From NCBI GenBank assembly GCA_947457885.1, contig CANGXU010000023.1, forward strand, positions 1 through 32,937: a stretch of DNA of 32,937 bases. The letters run 5' to 3'. Position 1 is the first letter of the stretch. Each line of letters starts with the position of its first letter. Below, one piece after another: positions 18,598-26,490 of this stretch. The notes below the pieces were generated by a model. The model made no database searches, was not told the origin of the DNA, and saw nothing but the letters and a program-made list of their open reading frames with translations. This DNA comes from Betaproteobacteria bacterium. GTDB lineage: Bacteria > Pseudomonadota > Gammaproteobacteria > Burkholderiales > CAIKXV01. A program made the translations under genes and the position numbers.

Positions 18598-19608
18598 ATG
18601 AAAGGGTCCCCCGTGTACGCCAACCTGCACCGTACCGCCAGGCCGGCGCGACTGTATCTTGTCGCAGTCGCTGCAGCGATAGCCGCCTCCAGCGGTGCAT
18701 CCGCCCAATCGTGGCCGATGTCACCCGTGCGCATGATCGTACCGTTCACGGTCGGCGGTGCATCGGACACCGCCGGTCGTATCCTGGCCCAACAGTTCAG
18801 CGAGCGCTGGGGGCAGAAGGTTTTCGTCGAGAACCGACCGGGCGCCGGCGGCACCATCGGCACCGAAATCGCCGCGCGGGCGAAGCCCGATGGCTACACG
18901 CTGCTGCTCGGTTCGTCGACCGAACTCGCGGTGAACCCGAACCTGTACCCCAAGCTCGCGTACGACACGCTGCGCGACTTTGCGCCGATCGGACTGGTCT
19001 CCTCGACGCCGATGCTGCTGCTGGTGCATCCGTCGCTGCCGGTGAAGACAGTAGCTGATCTGGTGAAGCTCGCGAAGGCGCGACCGGGCGACCTGATCTA
19101 CGCCTCGTCCGGCAACGGCGCCAGTACACATCTCGCGCCGGAGATGTTCAAGCGCGCAGCGGGCATCGACCTGCTGCACCTGCCACATACCGGTGCGGCG
19201 CCGGCAGTCGTGAGCATCATGAACGGACAGGCGCAGGCAGGCATTCATGCGGTGCCGGCCGTGCTCGGCCAGGTGCGCAGCGGCAAGCTGCGCGCACTCG
19301 CGGTCACCAGCGCAAGGCCGATCGACCCGTTGCCGGGCGTGCCGACGCTGGTGCAGTCGGGCTATCCCTCGATGGACGTGGTGATCTGGAACGGCCTGCT
19401 GGCTCCTTCAGGTACGCCGGCCGAGGTGCTGTCCCGTATCGAGTCGGACCTGCTCGTGGCGCTGAAGGATGCGCAGGTGCAGAAGAGCTTCGCCAACCAG
19501 GGCGCCGAGATGACGCCCGGCGATGGCAAGGTGCTCGGGCAGCTGATCCGCTCCGAGCTCGCACGCTTCGGGCAGGTGATACAACAGGCGAAGATCCGGC
19601 TCGACTGA
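18598..19608 (+). CDS. Bug/TctC-type substrate-binding protein, copy 2
   Basis: Periplasmic binding protein, about 336 residues. The family blocks are all present: SPVRMIVPFTVGGASD, VENRPGAGGTIGTE, PDGYTLLLG and DFAPIGLVSSTPMLLLVHP. A hydrophobic signal (LYLVAVAAAIAASSGASAQ) precedes them. Start choice is uncertain: ATG 18598 has little ribosome site, while GTG 18613 has AAAGGG six bases before it. It is followed at 32 nt by a nucleoside deaminase gene with a strong ribosome site, a likely operon. A 14-bp tandem duplication spans its stop codon. Confidence 0.92.
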   Translation: MKGSPVYANLHRTARPARLYLVAVAAAIAASSGASAQSWPMSPVRMIVPFTVGGASDTAGRILAQQFSERWGQKVFVENRPGAGGTIGTEIAARAKPDGYTLLLGSSTELAVNPNLYPKLAYDTLRDFAPIGLVSSTPMLLLVHPSLPVKTVADLVKLAKARPGDLIYASSGNGASTHLAPEMFKRAAGIDLLHLPHTGAAPAVVSIMNGQAQAGIHAVPAVLGQVRSGKLRALAVTSARPIDPLPGVPTLVQSGYPSMDVVIWNGLLAPSGTPAEVLSRIESDLLVALKDAQVQKSFANQGAEMTPGDGKVLGQLIRSELARFGQVIQQAKIRLD

Positions 19609-19620
19609 TCCGGCTCGACT
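19593..19620 (+). repeat. 14-bp tandem duplication across a stop codon
   Basis: GATCCGGCTCGACT occurs twice back to back (19593-19606 and 19607-19620), followed by a partial third copy GATCCG. The first copy encodes the last residues of Bug copy 2 and its TGA starts at 19606. It looks like a slippage product with no evident function. Confidence 0.85.
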
Positions 19621-19639
19621 GATCCGCAGGAGGAAGGCA

Positions 19640-20122
19640 ATGGCACTCGATCACCAGCACTTCATGGACATCGCGCTGGAACTCTCGCGCGAAGCCTGGG
19701 CACAGGGCAACCGGCCACTCGGCTCGCTGATCGTCGATGGCAACGGCAACATACTGGCGCGCGGCGGCAACCGTGTGTATTCCGACTCAGACCCGACCGC
19801 TCATGGCGAGATGGTGGTGATCCGCGAGGTCTGCCATGCGCAGCAGCGCGTGGAGCTGTCCGACTGCACGCTGTATACCGCGATGGAACCCTGCCCGATG
19901 TGCTGCTGGGCGATCCTGGAAGCGAAGGTCGGCTGCCTGGTGATCGGCGGACGCCACGCCGGCATCGGCCGCAAGGATGTCGGCCGTTACAGCGTCGAGA
20001 CGCTGCTCGACCTCACCGGCCGCGAGCTGGATTTCGTCACCGGCGTGCGCACGAAGGAGTGCGAGGAGCTGCGGCTGAAATGGATCGCCGAGCGCGCGGC
20101 GCGCGGGCTCGGGCCGAGGTAG
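19640..20122 (+). CDS. Zinc-dependent nucleoside/nucleobase deaminase (CMP/dCMP deaminase superfamily)
   Basis: Cytoplasmic deaminase of 160 residues. The zinc and catalytic residues are intact: H55-G-E57 in TAHGEM and PCPMC with C85 and C88. The size and the MEPCPMCCWAI block fit the TadA/guanine-deaminase/cytosine-deaminase-like branch, but no arginine-rich tRNA-binding tail marks it as TadA, so a free purine or pyrimidine substrate is more likely. ATG 19640 follows AGGAGGAAGG. It sits 31 nt behind a Bug binding-protein gene, so the imported ligand may be the substrate or its precursor; this is inference. Confidence 0.9.
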   Translation: MALDHQHFMDIALELSREAWAQGNRPLGSLIVDGNGNILARGGNRVYSDSDPTAHGEMVVIREVCHAQQRVELSDCTLYTAMEPCPMCCWAILEAKVGCLVIGGRHAGIGRKDVGRYSVETLLDLTGRELDFVTGVRTKECEELRLKWIAERAARGLGPR

Positions 20123-20205
20123 GGGGCGCATGATGCATCCGGCGATGCGCGTCACACAAGATTCGTTGCAGGATTGATTTTTTCGGCAAGCTGCCAGAGA
20201 GTGGG

Positions 20206-20751
20206 ATGACCATGCAATCGATCAAGCACACTATAGATCCGGCCTGTGCCGGCGTTCCGTTGCAGGACCTGATCGACACTCGCGTCGCTCGCTTCACAGA
20301 GATACCGGGTGACTGGGACGCCTTCGCCGACTCGCAGGTCGAAGGCCGGCGGCGCGCCCAGCACCGTTTCATCGGCGCTGGCGGGTCGGGCAAGCATGAT
20401 CCGCACGCGATCCCTGCGGGCGGCTTCACGCTCAGCATCATGCAGGTGCCGCCGGGCCAGGGTGGATCCGCCCATACGCACGAGGTCGAGGAAGCGTTCT
20501 TCGTGCTCGAGGGCGTACTCACCGTCTTCATGGAAGATGGCCGGGGCAACAGGGTCTCGACCCGGCTCAACCGCTGGGAGGCCATCTCGTGCCCGGCAGG
20601 CGTGCTGCACGGCTTCGAGAACGAGGGTGACGTGGACGTCTACATGCAGACCTTCATCGGCTCCGGCAAGCCGGGGCCCGTCGGCTACGCCGACGACGCG
20701 ATCTACTCGGAAGAAACGACGCGGCTGGCCGCGCGCCAGTCCGCGACCTGA
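20206..20751 (+). CDS. Cupin-domain protein
   Basis: Single-domain cupin of 181 residues. Motif 1 is complete, H90-x-H92-xxx-E96-(6)-G103 (in HTHEVEEAFFVLEG), and motif 2 reads PAGVLHGFEN with H135. These are the usual 3-His/1-Glu metal ligands, so a dioxygenase, isomerase or sensor role is possible, and the substrate cannot be read from sequence. ATG 20206 is preceded by GAGAGTGGG, a modest ribosome site. The last 49 bp overlap the 3' end of the convergent nitrilase gene. The preceding 83 bp contain no clear terminator. Confidence 0.87.
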   Translation: MTMQSIKHTIDPACAGVPLQDLIDTRVARFTEIPGDWDAFADSQVEGRRRAQHRFIGAGGSGKHDPHAIPAGGFTLSIMQVPPGQGGSAHTHEVEEAFFVLEGVLTVFMEDGRGNRVSTRLNRWEAISCPAGVLHGFENEGDVDVYMQTFIGSGKPGPVGYADDAIYSEETTRLAARQSAT

Positions 20752-21728
20752 TTGTCGGACAGGGACACCAGGGGTGGAGGCGCATCGTTGACCTTCAGGT
20801 GGAACACGTCCGGCCGGTTGTAGTGCCCGCCGAAGTCGTGCACCAGCCGCGCGCGAACAGTGAGCTCGAGGTCGATGTCCGCATGCAGGATGCCTTCACG
20901 ATCGCCGTACCAGGTCTCGGTGATCGCGACCCCGCGCGGATCGATGATGACCGAGCCGCCGCTACGGGCGGGCTCGCGCAGCCAGGCGCGGTCCGCATCC
21001 GTCGCGGGCAACCGCTCGGCCATCTCGGCCGTGACGATGCCGCAGGCGCTGATAACGAAGCACTTGCAGGTATAGGCGACGTTGCGCGCGACGAGCAGGC
21101 TCATCTCCGGCATGTCGGGGAAGCCTGGCGTGGGCTTGAAGTGGTTCGGCCATGACGCCACATGGATGCGCGAATACTGCGAGGCGATGACGGCCTGCGC
21201 CAGCGGGTTCGAGTTCTCGCCGCAGATCAGCCCGCTCACCGGCCCGAACTCGGAGGGCCAGGTGCGCTGGCTGTCGCCCCCACCGCCGGTGTGCACCAGG
21301 CGCTCGCTCATGGTGGGCATCAGCTTCTGGTGCCGGCCGACGATCGTCCCCGTTCGATCGATGAACAACTGGGTGTTGTAGAGCGTGCCGGTGGTCGACG
21401 CGCGCCGCTCCGTCACGCCGATCACGACGAACACCCGGGCAGCGGCAGCTGCTGCGCAGAGTGCATCGACCTGGGGCCCTGGAATCTCCACCGAATTGGC
21501 GAACAGGGCGGTCGCCATGTCCATGCTTCTCGGGCTGAATGCCGGATGGAAGTAGTACCAGACCGGATGGCCGGGGATGAAGTTCTCGGCGAAGCCGAGC
21601 AAGTCCACGCCGAGCGTGCCCGCTTCGGCGATGAGCTCGCAGGCGCGCGCGACCGCGGCTTCCCGGTCCAGGAAGGCCGTGCCGGCCTGTGCTGCGGCTA
21701 CACGAAGCTTCGGCCAGCTATCGCCCAT
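20703..21728 (-). CDS. Carbon-nitrogen hydrolase (nitrilase family)
   Basis: Nitrilase-superfamily enzyme, 341 residues from ATG 21728. The Glu-Lys-Cys triad is visible: E49 in GFAENF, K135 in HQKLMPT and C169 in GLICGENSN. The motif LICGEN and the length fit branch-1 nitrilases (nitrile to carboxylate plus ammonia), though cyanide hydratase or amidase activity is possible. An in-frame start farther upstream adds 27 unlike residues that overlap the neighbouring Bug gene, so it is not used; AGGGGA lies just before ATG 21728. It is 25 nt downstream of Bug copy 3 on the same strand, a likely two-gene operon in which the Bug protein would bring in the nitrile or the acid product. Its end overlaps the cupin gene. 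Confidence 0.93.
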   Translation of the reverse strand: MGDSWPKLRVAAAQAGTAFLDREAAVARACELIAEAGTLGVDLLGFAENFIPGHPVWYYFHPAFSPRSMDMATALFANSVEIPGPQVDALCAAAAAARVFVVIGVTERRASTTGTLYNTQLFIDRTGTIVGRHQKLMPTMSERLVHTGGGGDSQRTWPSEFGPVSGLICGENSNPLAQAVIASQYSRIHVASWPNHFKPTPGFPDMPEMSLLVARNVAYTCKCFVISACGIVTAEMAERLPATDADRAWLREPARSGGSVIIDPRGVAITETWYGDREGILHADIDLELTVRARLVHDFGGHYNRPDVFHLKVNDAPPPLVSLSDNQVADWRAASRVVSSE

Positions 21729-21744
21729 CGGTCGTCCCCTGGTC

Positions 21745-21759
21745 CAGTGACAGTCACTG
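21745..21759. other. Perfect 15-bp palindrome between Bug copy 3 and nitrilase genes
   Basis: CAGTGAC-A-GTCACTG has 7-bp arms around one base. It includes the stop codon of the Bug gene (minus strand, 21754-21756) and lies 17 nt before the nitrilase start. A one-base centre is more like a protein-binding site than an RNA hairpin. The role is unknown. Confidence 0.35.
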
Positions 21760-22731
21760 CAGCGAGATCTTCGCCTCGCGGATGATGGGCCCCAGCCGAC
21801 GCAGGTCATCCGCGATGGCCTGTCCCAGCTGCTCCGGCGTGGATGTGGCGTTCACGAGCCCCATGCCGTTGACCCGCTCCATAACCCCCGGCTGGCGCAT
21901 GATGCGAACGATCTCGGTGTTGAGGCGGGACACCACGTCCGCTGGCGTGCCGGCGGTAGCCATGACGGCATAGAAGCCGTTGACGGCGGTCATGTCGGCG
22001 AAGCCCAGCTCCGACAGCGCAGGGACTGTCGGCAGCGAAGACAGGCGTGCCGGACCCACCACGGCCAGTGCCTTCACCTTGCCGGCCTGCACGTGCGGGA
22101 TCGAGGTCGCCGAATCGAACATGTAGTCGACCTGTCCTCCCAGCAGGGCATTGAGCGCGGGCGCGATGCCGCCGAACGGCACGTGCAGCGAACTCGTGCC
22201 GGTCTGCATCCCGAACAGGATGCCACCCAGCTGCGGGTTGGTACCGTTGCCCGACGAAGCGTATGTGAGCTTGCCCGGCTGCGCCTTCAGCAGCTCGACG
22301 AACTCCTTCACCGTGTTCACTGCATGGCGCGGATGCACGGCGAGGATGAGGTTCAGGCGTGCCGGCATCACGATCGGCGCGAAGCTCTTGATCGAATCGA
22401 ACGGCATGTTCTTGTAGACATGCGGGTTCACGGTCAGTGTGCTCGAACTGCTGATCATCAGCGTATGGCCATCGGGCGCCGCGCGCGCGACGGACTCACC
22501 GGCCAGGTTGCCACCCGCGCCGGGGCGATTGACGACCAGCACCGGCTGGCCCAGCACCGGGGCGAGATCGGCTGCGATCAGCCGGGCCACGGCGTCGATC
22601 GAACCGCCTGCGGGGACCGTGACGACCAGGTTGACCGGCTTCGAGGGGAAGCCCTGCGCGGCAGCGGGCGCTGCAAGCAGCAACGCTGGAATCGCGACGG
22701 CACCTGCAAACGATACGTGTGGCCGGTTCAT
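21754..22731 (-). CDS. Bug/TctC-type substrate-binding protein, copy 3
   Basis: Periplasmic binding protein of 325 residues on the minus strand. ATG 22731 is preferred over ATG 22740 because AAGGAGA is only one base from the latter but about ten from the former. A signal peptide (AIPALLLAAPAAAQG) leads into FPSKPVNLVVTVPAGGSID, VVNRPGAGGNLAGE and PDGHTLMIS, the family blocks. It forms a probable operon with the nitrilase gene 25 nt downstream. Orphan with respect to TctA/TctB. The ligand may be a nitrile- or carboxylate-type compound, which is inference from the neighbour only. Confidence 0.92.
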   Translation of the reverse strand: MNRPHVSFAGAVAIPALLLAAPAAAQGFPSKPVNLVVTVPAGGSIDAVARLIAADLAPVLGQPVLVVNRPGAGGNLAGESVARAAPDGHTLMISSSSTLTVNPHVYKNMPFDSIKSFAPIVMPARLNLILAVHPRHAVNTVKEFVELLKAQPGKLTYASSGNGTNPQLGGILFGMQTGTSSLHVPFGGIAPALNALLGGQVDYMFDSATSIPHVQAGKVKALAVVGPARLSSLPTVPALSELGFADMTAVNGFYAVMATAGTPADVVSRLNTEIVRIMRQPGVMERVNGMGLVNATSTPEQLGQAIADDLRRLGPIIREAKISLQ

Positions 22732-22962
22732 GGTTGGCATTCTCCTTTCGGCTTTTCGGATGCTACGTCAGCGCAAGCTTCGTACCACGAAGAAAGCTGC
22801 CGCCTGGAGGTGGCAAGCGATCGTCTTGCCGGATGGTCGGGAAGACCGAAGTTCGATGATTATCGGTCAAAGCGATACACGACAGATATCGATCTGGCTA
22901 TCTGTAATCACCGCCACATCACGGATGTACCGCGCCGACGGGCTGCGTCCAGTCAGTGATGC

Positions 22963-24270
22963 TCAGGCTATCTGCCTGGTCATCTCTTCGAGCACGGTGT
23001 GCAGAACAACCCTGAGGCAGCGGGATTCGCCTGCCATCGTCGCGGACAGTTCAGGGCGTGCATGGGCGATCCGGGCATTTTCGGCTTCGATCTCGGCGTA
23101 CAGCGCTTCCGCCTCCCGGGTGGCGCGGCTGCGCAGGCTTTCCAGTACCCGCTTGGCCGTACCTTTGGCCAGATTCAGCGATGCGCCTGCCTCCAGCAGC
23201 AGGCCATGGCTGATATCCGAGAAGCGCCGCACGCCCAGAATCGGCCACGCCAGCTGGGTTTGTGCGGGCCATCCTTTCTTGTCGAAGGCGGGTGTGTCAT
23301 AGGCGGCGACGCTGAGCAGGTCGTAGAACGGGGCCAATTGAACGCCCTCATGCGAGACCAGAAAGCTCAGGTTTTTCAGGTGGGCATCGCCATTGCCGAC
23401 GAGCATGTTGAACACCAGCCAGCCAAAGAGCCGGGAACGTGCGACTGCCGGGCTGCGACAGGCGTTGGCCATTGCCGCGAGGTTTTCCATGCTGCCCTGG
23501 CTGTATTTGAAGCTGCGATCCAGCCCGAGCAACTGACATGCGTCGATCACGTGTCTGCGTTGCCAGCCTTGGCCCTCTCGAACGCGGTCAAAGCGATCGA
23601 TCAAGTACACCGGTGACGGCACGTATCGACGATGCACGTCGGGTACATCGAGTCCCAGTCGCTTTGCCAGCCGCATCACGAACCATTCATTGATCACGGA
23701 ATGGGGGTAGTCCTCATCCGGGTGATCAGGCTTCAGGATATGGGTCGAAGGCGTCGCGCCAGCGGGTTCAAACAGTACGCCATCTTGCAGGACGACCGCC
23801 AACTTGTGCTGGGCCCCCGCCAGCGACATGCGCTTGATGGCGGCATGCGTCAGCGGTGCCCTGGGCAACTGACGAATGCGGGTCTCCAGTGCATCGTCCG
23901 GTAACGGTCGCAGGGGCTCTGTTGTTTGCGGCGCAGCGTCCGGGGGCAGCAAAGTCAGCGACCCGGCGGATTCTGCGCCGTACCATGCCAGCAACCCGAA
24001 GGCGTCTTCCGCATCCAGACTGGCATCGCCGGCCAGCAGGACACGCTGGCCTTCTTCAGGGAGCAGGTTATCGAAATACCATTGCACGGGGCGCTTGCTG
24101 GCGCCGTCCAGTAACGATTCCGCCGTCAGTGGAAGGTGCGCGCTGAGCGCGAAGCCCCCCGGGTTGACCAGCCAGTCTGCGGAGTACTGAAAACTCCACA
24201 GGCCACCCACCTCCTGTAACGTGCCAACGTTCGTCTGATTGATCGAGGCGCGCAAGGCCCGGCCGGTCAC
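22963..24270 (-). CDS. hipA: HipA-family toxin kinase (type II toxin-antitoxin)
   Basis: Ser/Thr protein kinase toxin of 435 residues; the best-known relative phosphorylates glutamyl-tRNA synthetase and causes growth arrest and persistence. Visible features are the N-terminal couple domain (to about 110, with PVQWYFDNLLPEEGQR), the MSLAGAQHK loop with S149 at the place autophosphorylated in Escherichia coli HipA, LKP near 179-181, DRFDR near 225-229, the catalytic GNGDAHLKN with D295 and N300, and the metal-binding YDLLS with D317. All key residues are intact, so it should be active. It overlaps the antitoxin gene by ATGA, which ensures coupled translation. It is likely repressed with hipB from the three upstream operators. 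Confidence 0.93.
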   Translation of the reverse strand: MTGRALRASINQTNVGTLQEVGGLWSFQYSADWLVNPGGFALSAHLPLTAESLLDGASKRPVQWYFDNLLPEEGQRVLLAGDASLDAEDAFGLLAWYGAESAGSLTLLPPDAAPQTTEPLRPLPDDALETRIRQLPRAPLTHAAIKRMSLAGAQHKLAVVLQDGVLFEPAGATPSTHILKPDHPDEDYPHSVINEWFVMRLAKRLGLDVPDVHRRYVPSPVYLIDRFDRVREGQGWQRRHVIDACQLLGLDRSFKYSQGSMENLAAMANACRSPAVARSRLFGWLVFNMLVGNGDAHLKNLSFLVSHEGVQLAPFYDLLSVAAYDTPAFDKKGWPAQTQLAWPILGVRRFSDISHGLLLEAGASLNLAKGTAKRVLESLRSRATREAEALYAEIEAENARIAHARPELSATMAGESRCLRVVLHTVLEEMTRQIA

Positions 24271-24533
24271 GGCTTGTCCCTGCTGTTCGCTGGGTCGTTC
24301 AAGTACGCGGCCACGCTCTCGGGCACATCAACCATGACACGGACGCCCAGACCTTCAAGGATCTGAAAGAGCTTTCCCCACTGCACGGATTCACTGCCGC
24401 GTTCGATCTTGCCCAGAAAGTTCTCGCTGACACCGATGCTGCCTGCGGCATCATCCTGACGGATCTTCTGTGCCTTGCGGCTGGCGCGCACGACCCTGCC
24501 AATGGCTGCTGCGTTTTCGATAGGTATCTTCAT
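24267..24533 (-). CDS. hipB: HipB-like XRE-family antitoxin
   Basis: Antitoxin and repressor of 88 residues. A helix-turn-helix of the Cro/C1 type spans about 10-65 (RQDDAAGSIGVSENFLGKIERG). ATG 24533 is chosen because GAGG lies 8 nt before it and an upstream in-frame start would put the operator inside the gene. The hydrophilic C-terminus (AAYLNDPANSRDKP) resembles the flexible tail of HipB. It is immediately upstream of hipA with a 4-bp overlap. Three AATCC-N12-GGATT palindromes in front are its predicted binding sites. Confidence 0.92.
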   Translation of the reverse strand: MKIPIENAAAIGRVVRASRKAQKIRQDDAAGSIGVSENFLGKIERGSESVQWGKLFQILEGLGVRVMVDVPESVAAYLNDPANSRDKP

Positions 24534-24538
24534 GAAGA

Positions 24539-24560
24539 AATCCTCACGAAAGTGAGGATT
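24539..24560. promoter_or_regulatory. hip operator 1 (perfect 9-bp inverted repeat)
   Basis: AATCCTCAC at 24539-24547 and GTGAGGATT at 24552-24560 are perfect inverted arms around GAAA. On the minus strand this covers the -10 and expected start of transcription of hipB and includes the hipB ribosome site (GAGG). It fits autorepression. Confidence 0.75.
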
Positions 24561-24586
24561 CTGTGCCAAGAGCGCGCGTTTGGCAA
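24558..24586 (-). promoter_or_regulatory. Candidate sigma-70 promoter of hipBA
   Basis: On the minus strand TTGCCA (24586-24581) is followed after 17 bp by CAGAAT (24563-24558), 5 of 6 and 4 of 6 matches to consensus. It lies between operators 2 and 1, with the -10 overlapping operator 1. The predicted leader to ATG 24533 is about 18 nt. Confidence 0.5.
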
Positions 24587-24588
24587 AA

Positions 24589-24610
24589 AATCCTTTTGAT
24601 CGTGCGGATT
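24589..24610. promoter_or_regulatory. hip operator 2
   Basis: AATCC (24589-24593), 12 bp, GGATT (24606-24610). It ends just upstream of the candidate -35 and starts exactly 50 bp after operator 1. It differs from operator 3 at only three of 22 bases, and both have TTGATCGT in the core. Confidence 0.75.
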
Positions 24611-24638
24611 GTTTGTGCCTGCGAGCTTCATCATCTGT

Positions 24639-24660
24639 AATCCTCTTGATCGTAAGGATT
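24639..24660. promoter_or_regulatory. hip operator 3
   Basis: AATCC (24639-24643), 12 bp with a TTGATCGT core, GGATT (24656-24660). It starts exactly 50 bp after operator 2, lies upstream of the hipBA promoter and is the nearest of the three to the divergent gene at 24886. Confidence 0.72.
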
Positions 24661-24786
24661 TTGAACGAGAGGCACGCTCCACTCCAATCAGGGCATGACG
24701 AACCTGGCTACCTTTCGCGCGGGCGACTGGGCCGGCTGCGCTGCATTGAATCTCGCGCGGTCACGGCCATGAGATCACCGGGGGTA

Positions 24787-24849
24787 GCGGCACGGACTGA
24801 TCTGTTCGACTGCCTCGAAAGGTTTTACAACCCACGAACGCGCCTTTGA
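24787..24849 (+). pseudogene. IS3-type transposase C-terminal remnant
   Basis: The last 20 codons before the TGA read AARTDLFDCLERFYNPRTRL. This resembles the C-terminal signature of IS3-family orfB transposases (ARxxxFDYIExFYNxxRxH). Only this piece is left; no inverted repeats or remaining transposase domains are seen. It lies between the hip operators and the next gene, marking past insertion and decay. A short chance match is possible, but the block is characteristic. Confidence 0.6.
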
Positions 24850-24885
24850 GTCGGCCGGTGACAGCAACGTTCAGGAGCGATGATC

Positions 24886-25902
24886 ATGATCGAGGTGCAG
24901 CACGACGAGCTGGTTTTTCAGTTTCCCGAGGTGCACGCGGATGCGGTTTGCCGAGTGGACTTTCAGCGGACGCTGCGCATCCCTGACGACAACCGGGAGT
25001 ACCCACTGCCACCGGGGTTAGGCCGTTTTCCGTTGGCGCATGTTGAAGAACATTGTTCACGATTGCCCGCTGGATGGGTCGAGCGTGGCGGCGTACTGCT
25101 GCCGATGTACCAGGCTGAGGCGTTGTGGATCAATTTTTCAAGCGAGTCCGACTCGCAAATGGGGGTGAGTTATCCGTTCGCAGTCAAGATCGCGGCAGGC
25201 AAGATCAACGCGGTGACGGGGGACGAATGGAGCAACGGCCTCGTCAAGGACCCACAGGACTATCTCGTGGTGCCCGATCAGCCTTGGCTCGACGGTTTCT
25301 GCGTGCAGAAGGGACTGATCAGGCAGTTTGTCGCGATGCCGCTCGGGCAGGGTTACACCGCCGAGGAGCAGCTCTCTGGCGCCGCAGAACATGGTGGCAT
25401 CCAGATCATCGTCTACCCGATGAAACGAGATCGCTACGAAGAAATATTGAAGCTGAGCAGTCGCGCTTTCGATGCGGACGTGCGTCACAGCGTTGCCGAA
25501 CCATGCGCGTCGGCATCGATGGGGTTGGCGCCTGGTGGGCTGATGCGGCAGGAGCTCTACGAAGACGAGTACGGACACGACGCATGGGACATGTCCAGGT
25601 CCAGCCGGTGCTTCGTTCGCATCCTCAACAGCGCTCAGTGGACGGTCGCTACCGGCAAGCCTGTGCCGGGGCAGCAGCCTTCGGCGACCGACTATACGAA
25701 CGCAGGTTTACCCTGGTTCGAGTACTACGATGACAAGCTTGATGCGCTGGGTGGCGCGAAGAAACTTGCAGGGCTGGACAGCGTCGTCGCCAAAGGCGTG
25801 AAGCTCGGCGAGAAGCCGATCGTGGAGAACGATGCGGTCAAGCCACAGAAGATCGTGCCGCTCGGGTCAGGGGCCGCGAAGGTGAGTGAGGGGAAGTGGT
25901 GA
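24886..25902 (+). CDS. Conserved protein of unknown function
   Basis: A 338-residue soluble protein that I do not recognise functionally. ATG 24886 is preferred to ATG 24880 because AGGAG (24873-24877) is 8 nt before it rather than 2. It has no signal peptide or membrane segment. Strong-looking conserved blocks are LPPGLGRFPLAHVEE, YQAEALWINF, YPFAVKIAAGKINAVTG, QDYLVVPDQPWLDGF and IRQFVAMPLGQGYTAEEQ; I recall a similar pattern in uncharacterised proteins from actinobacteria and other bacteria. The C-terminal 60 residues are Lys/Gly-rich and probably flexible. Its stop is 4 nt before the ATG of a phosphatase gene, so the two are translationally coupled. It lies inside the hipBA/IS island. Confidence 0.85.
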   Translation: MIEVQHDELVFQFPEVHADAVCRVDFQRTLRIPDDNREYPLPPGLGRFPLAHVEEHCSRLPAGWVERGGVLLPMYQAEALWINFSSESDSQMGVSYPFAVKIAAGKINAVTGDEWSNGLVKDPQDYLVVPDQPWLDGFCVQKGLIRQFVAMPLGQGYTAEEQLSGAAEHGGIQIIVYPMKRDRYEEILKLSSRAFDADVRHSVAEPCASASMGLAPGGLMRQELYEDEYGHDAWDMSRSSRCFVRILNSAQWTVATGKPVPGQQPSATDYTNAGLPWFEYYDDKLDALGGAKKLAGLDSVVAKGVKLGEKPIVENDAVKPQKIVPLGSGAAKVSEGKW

Positions 25903-25906
25903 GGTC

Positions 25907-26467
25907 ATGACCATACGCACCAGCATCACCCATCCGCTCTGCCTCGACCCGCTGCCGGTGGGGACGCAGGGTGGAGTACTCGGTATAACCCTCTGTCCCG
26001 GCAAGCATGCACCGAGCTACAACGGTCCCGCCTGGGCGCGCGACCTGGAACTTGACCTCGACCACATCCGGCAATGGGGTGCACTGGCCGTGCTCACGCT
26101 GATCGAAGACCACGAGTTCGATGCGCTGCGTGTCACTGGCCTGGGTGCTGGCGTCAGGGCCAGGGGCATCGACTGGCATCACCTGCCCATCACGGACGGC
26201 AGCACGCCGGATGACCGGTTCGAGGCCGGATGGTCTCGCATCGGGCCGGGGCTGCGCGACCTCCTGATCGGCGGTGGCCGCGCGGTCGTGCACTGCAAGG
26301 GCGGGCTGGGCCGTGCAGGCACCATCGCCGCCCGTATCCTGATCGAGACTGGTATCGCGCCGGCCGAGGCGATACGCCAGGTGAGGGGCGCGCGCGGCAA
26401 GGACGCGATCGAGAATGCGCGCCAGGAGCGATATGTCCTGGCCCTTGTCCCGGGTGCCCGTCTCTGA
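25907..26467 (+). CDS. Dual-specificity/CDKN3-like protein phosphatase
   Basis: Cysteine phosphatase of 186 residues. The P-loop is VVHCKGGLGRAGT with nucleophile C130 and R136 (HCx5R), and D97 in ITDGSTPDD is a candidate general acid. The sequence around it (WARDLELDLDHIRQWGALAVLTLIED) resembles the CDKN3-like group of dual-specificity phosphatases, whose bacterial members may act on proteins, inositol phosphates or nucleotides. ATG 25907 is 4 nt after the previous stop; an in-frame GTG 21 nt earlier is less likely. It forms a two-gene unit with the unknown protein upstream, which could be a substrate or regulator. A toxin-kinase operon is a near neighbour, but no direct link is shown. Confidence 0.85.
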   Translation: MTIRTSITHPLCLDPLPVGTQGGVLGITLCPGKHAPSYNGPAWARDLELDLDHIRQWGALAVLTLIEDHEFDALRVTGLGAGVRARGIDWHHLPITDGSTPDDRFEAGWSRIGPGLRDLLIGGGRAVVHCKGGLGRAGTIAARILIETGIAPAEAIRQVRGARGKDAIENARQERYVLALVPGARL

Positions 26468-26490
26468 CCCCTTCGAGGGCGGACACGCCC

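Noticed and set aside
19593..19620. The 14-bp tandem repeat as a functional element
   Set aside because: Two copies only, across a stop codon, with no symmetry or known motif; slippage explains it.
22778..22792. CTTCGT-ACC-ACGAAG hairpin in the gap between Bug copy 3 and hipA
   Set aside because: A 6-bp stem in a 231-bp gap is weak, has no T-run and could be chance. The rest of the gap holds nothing I can recognise.
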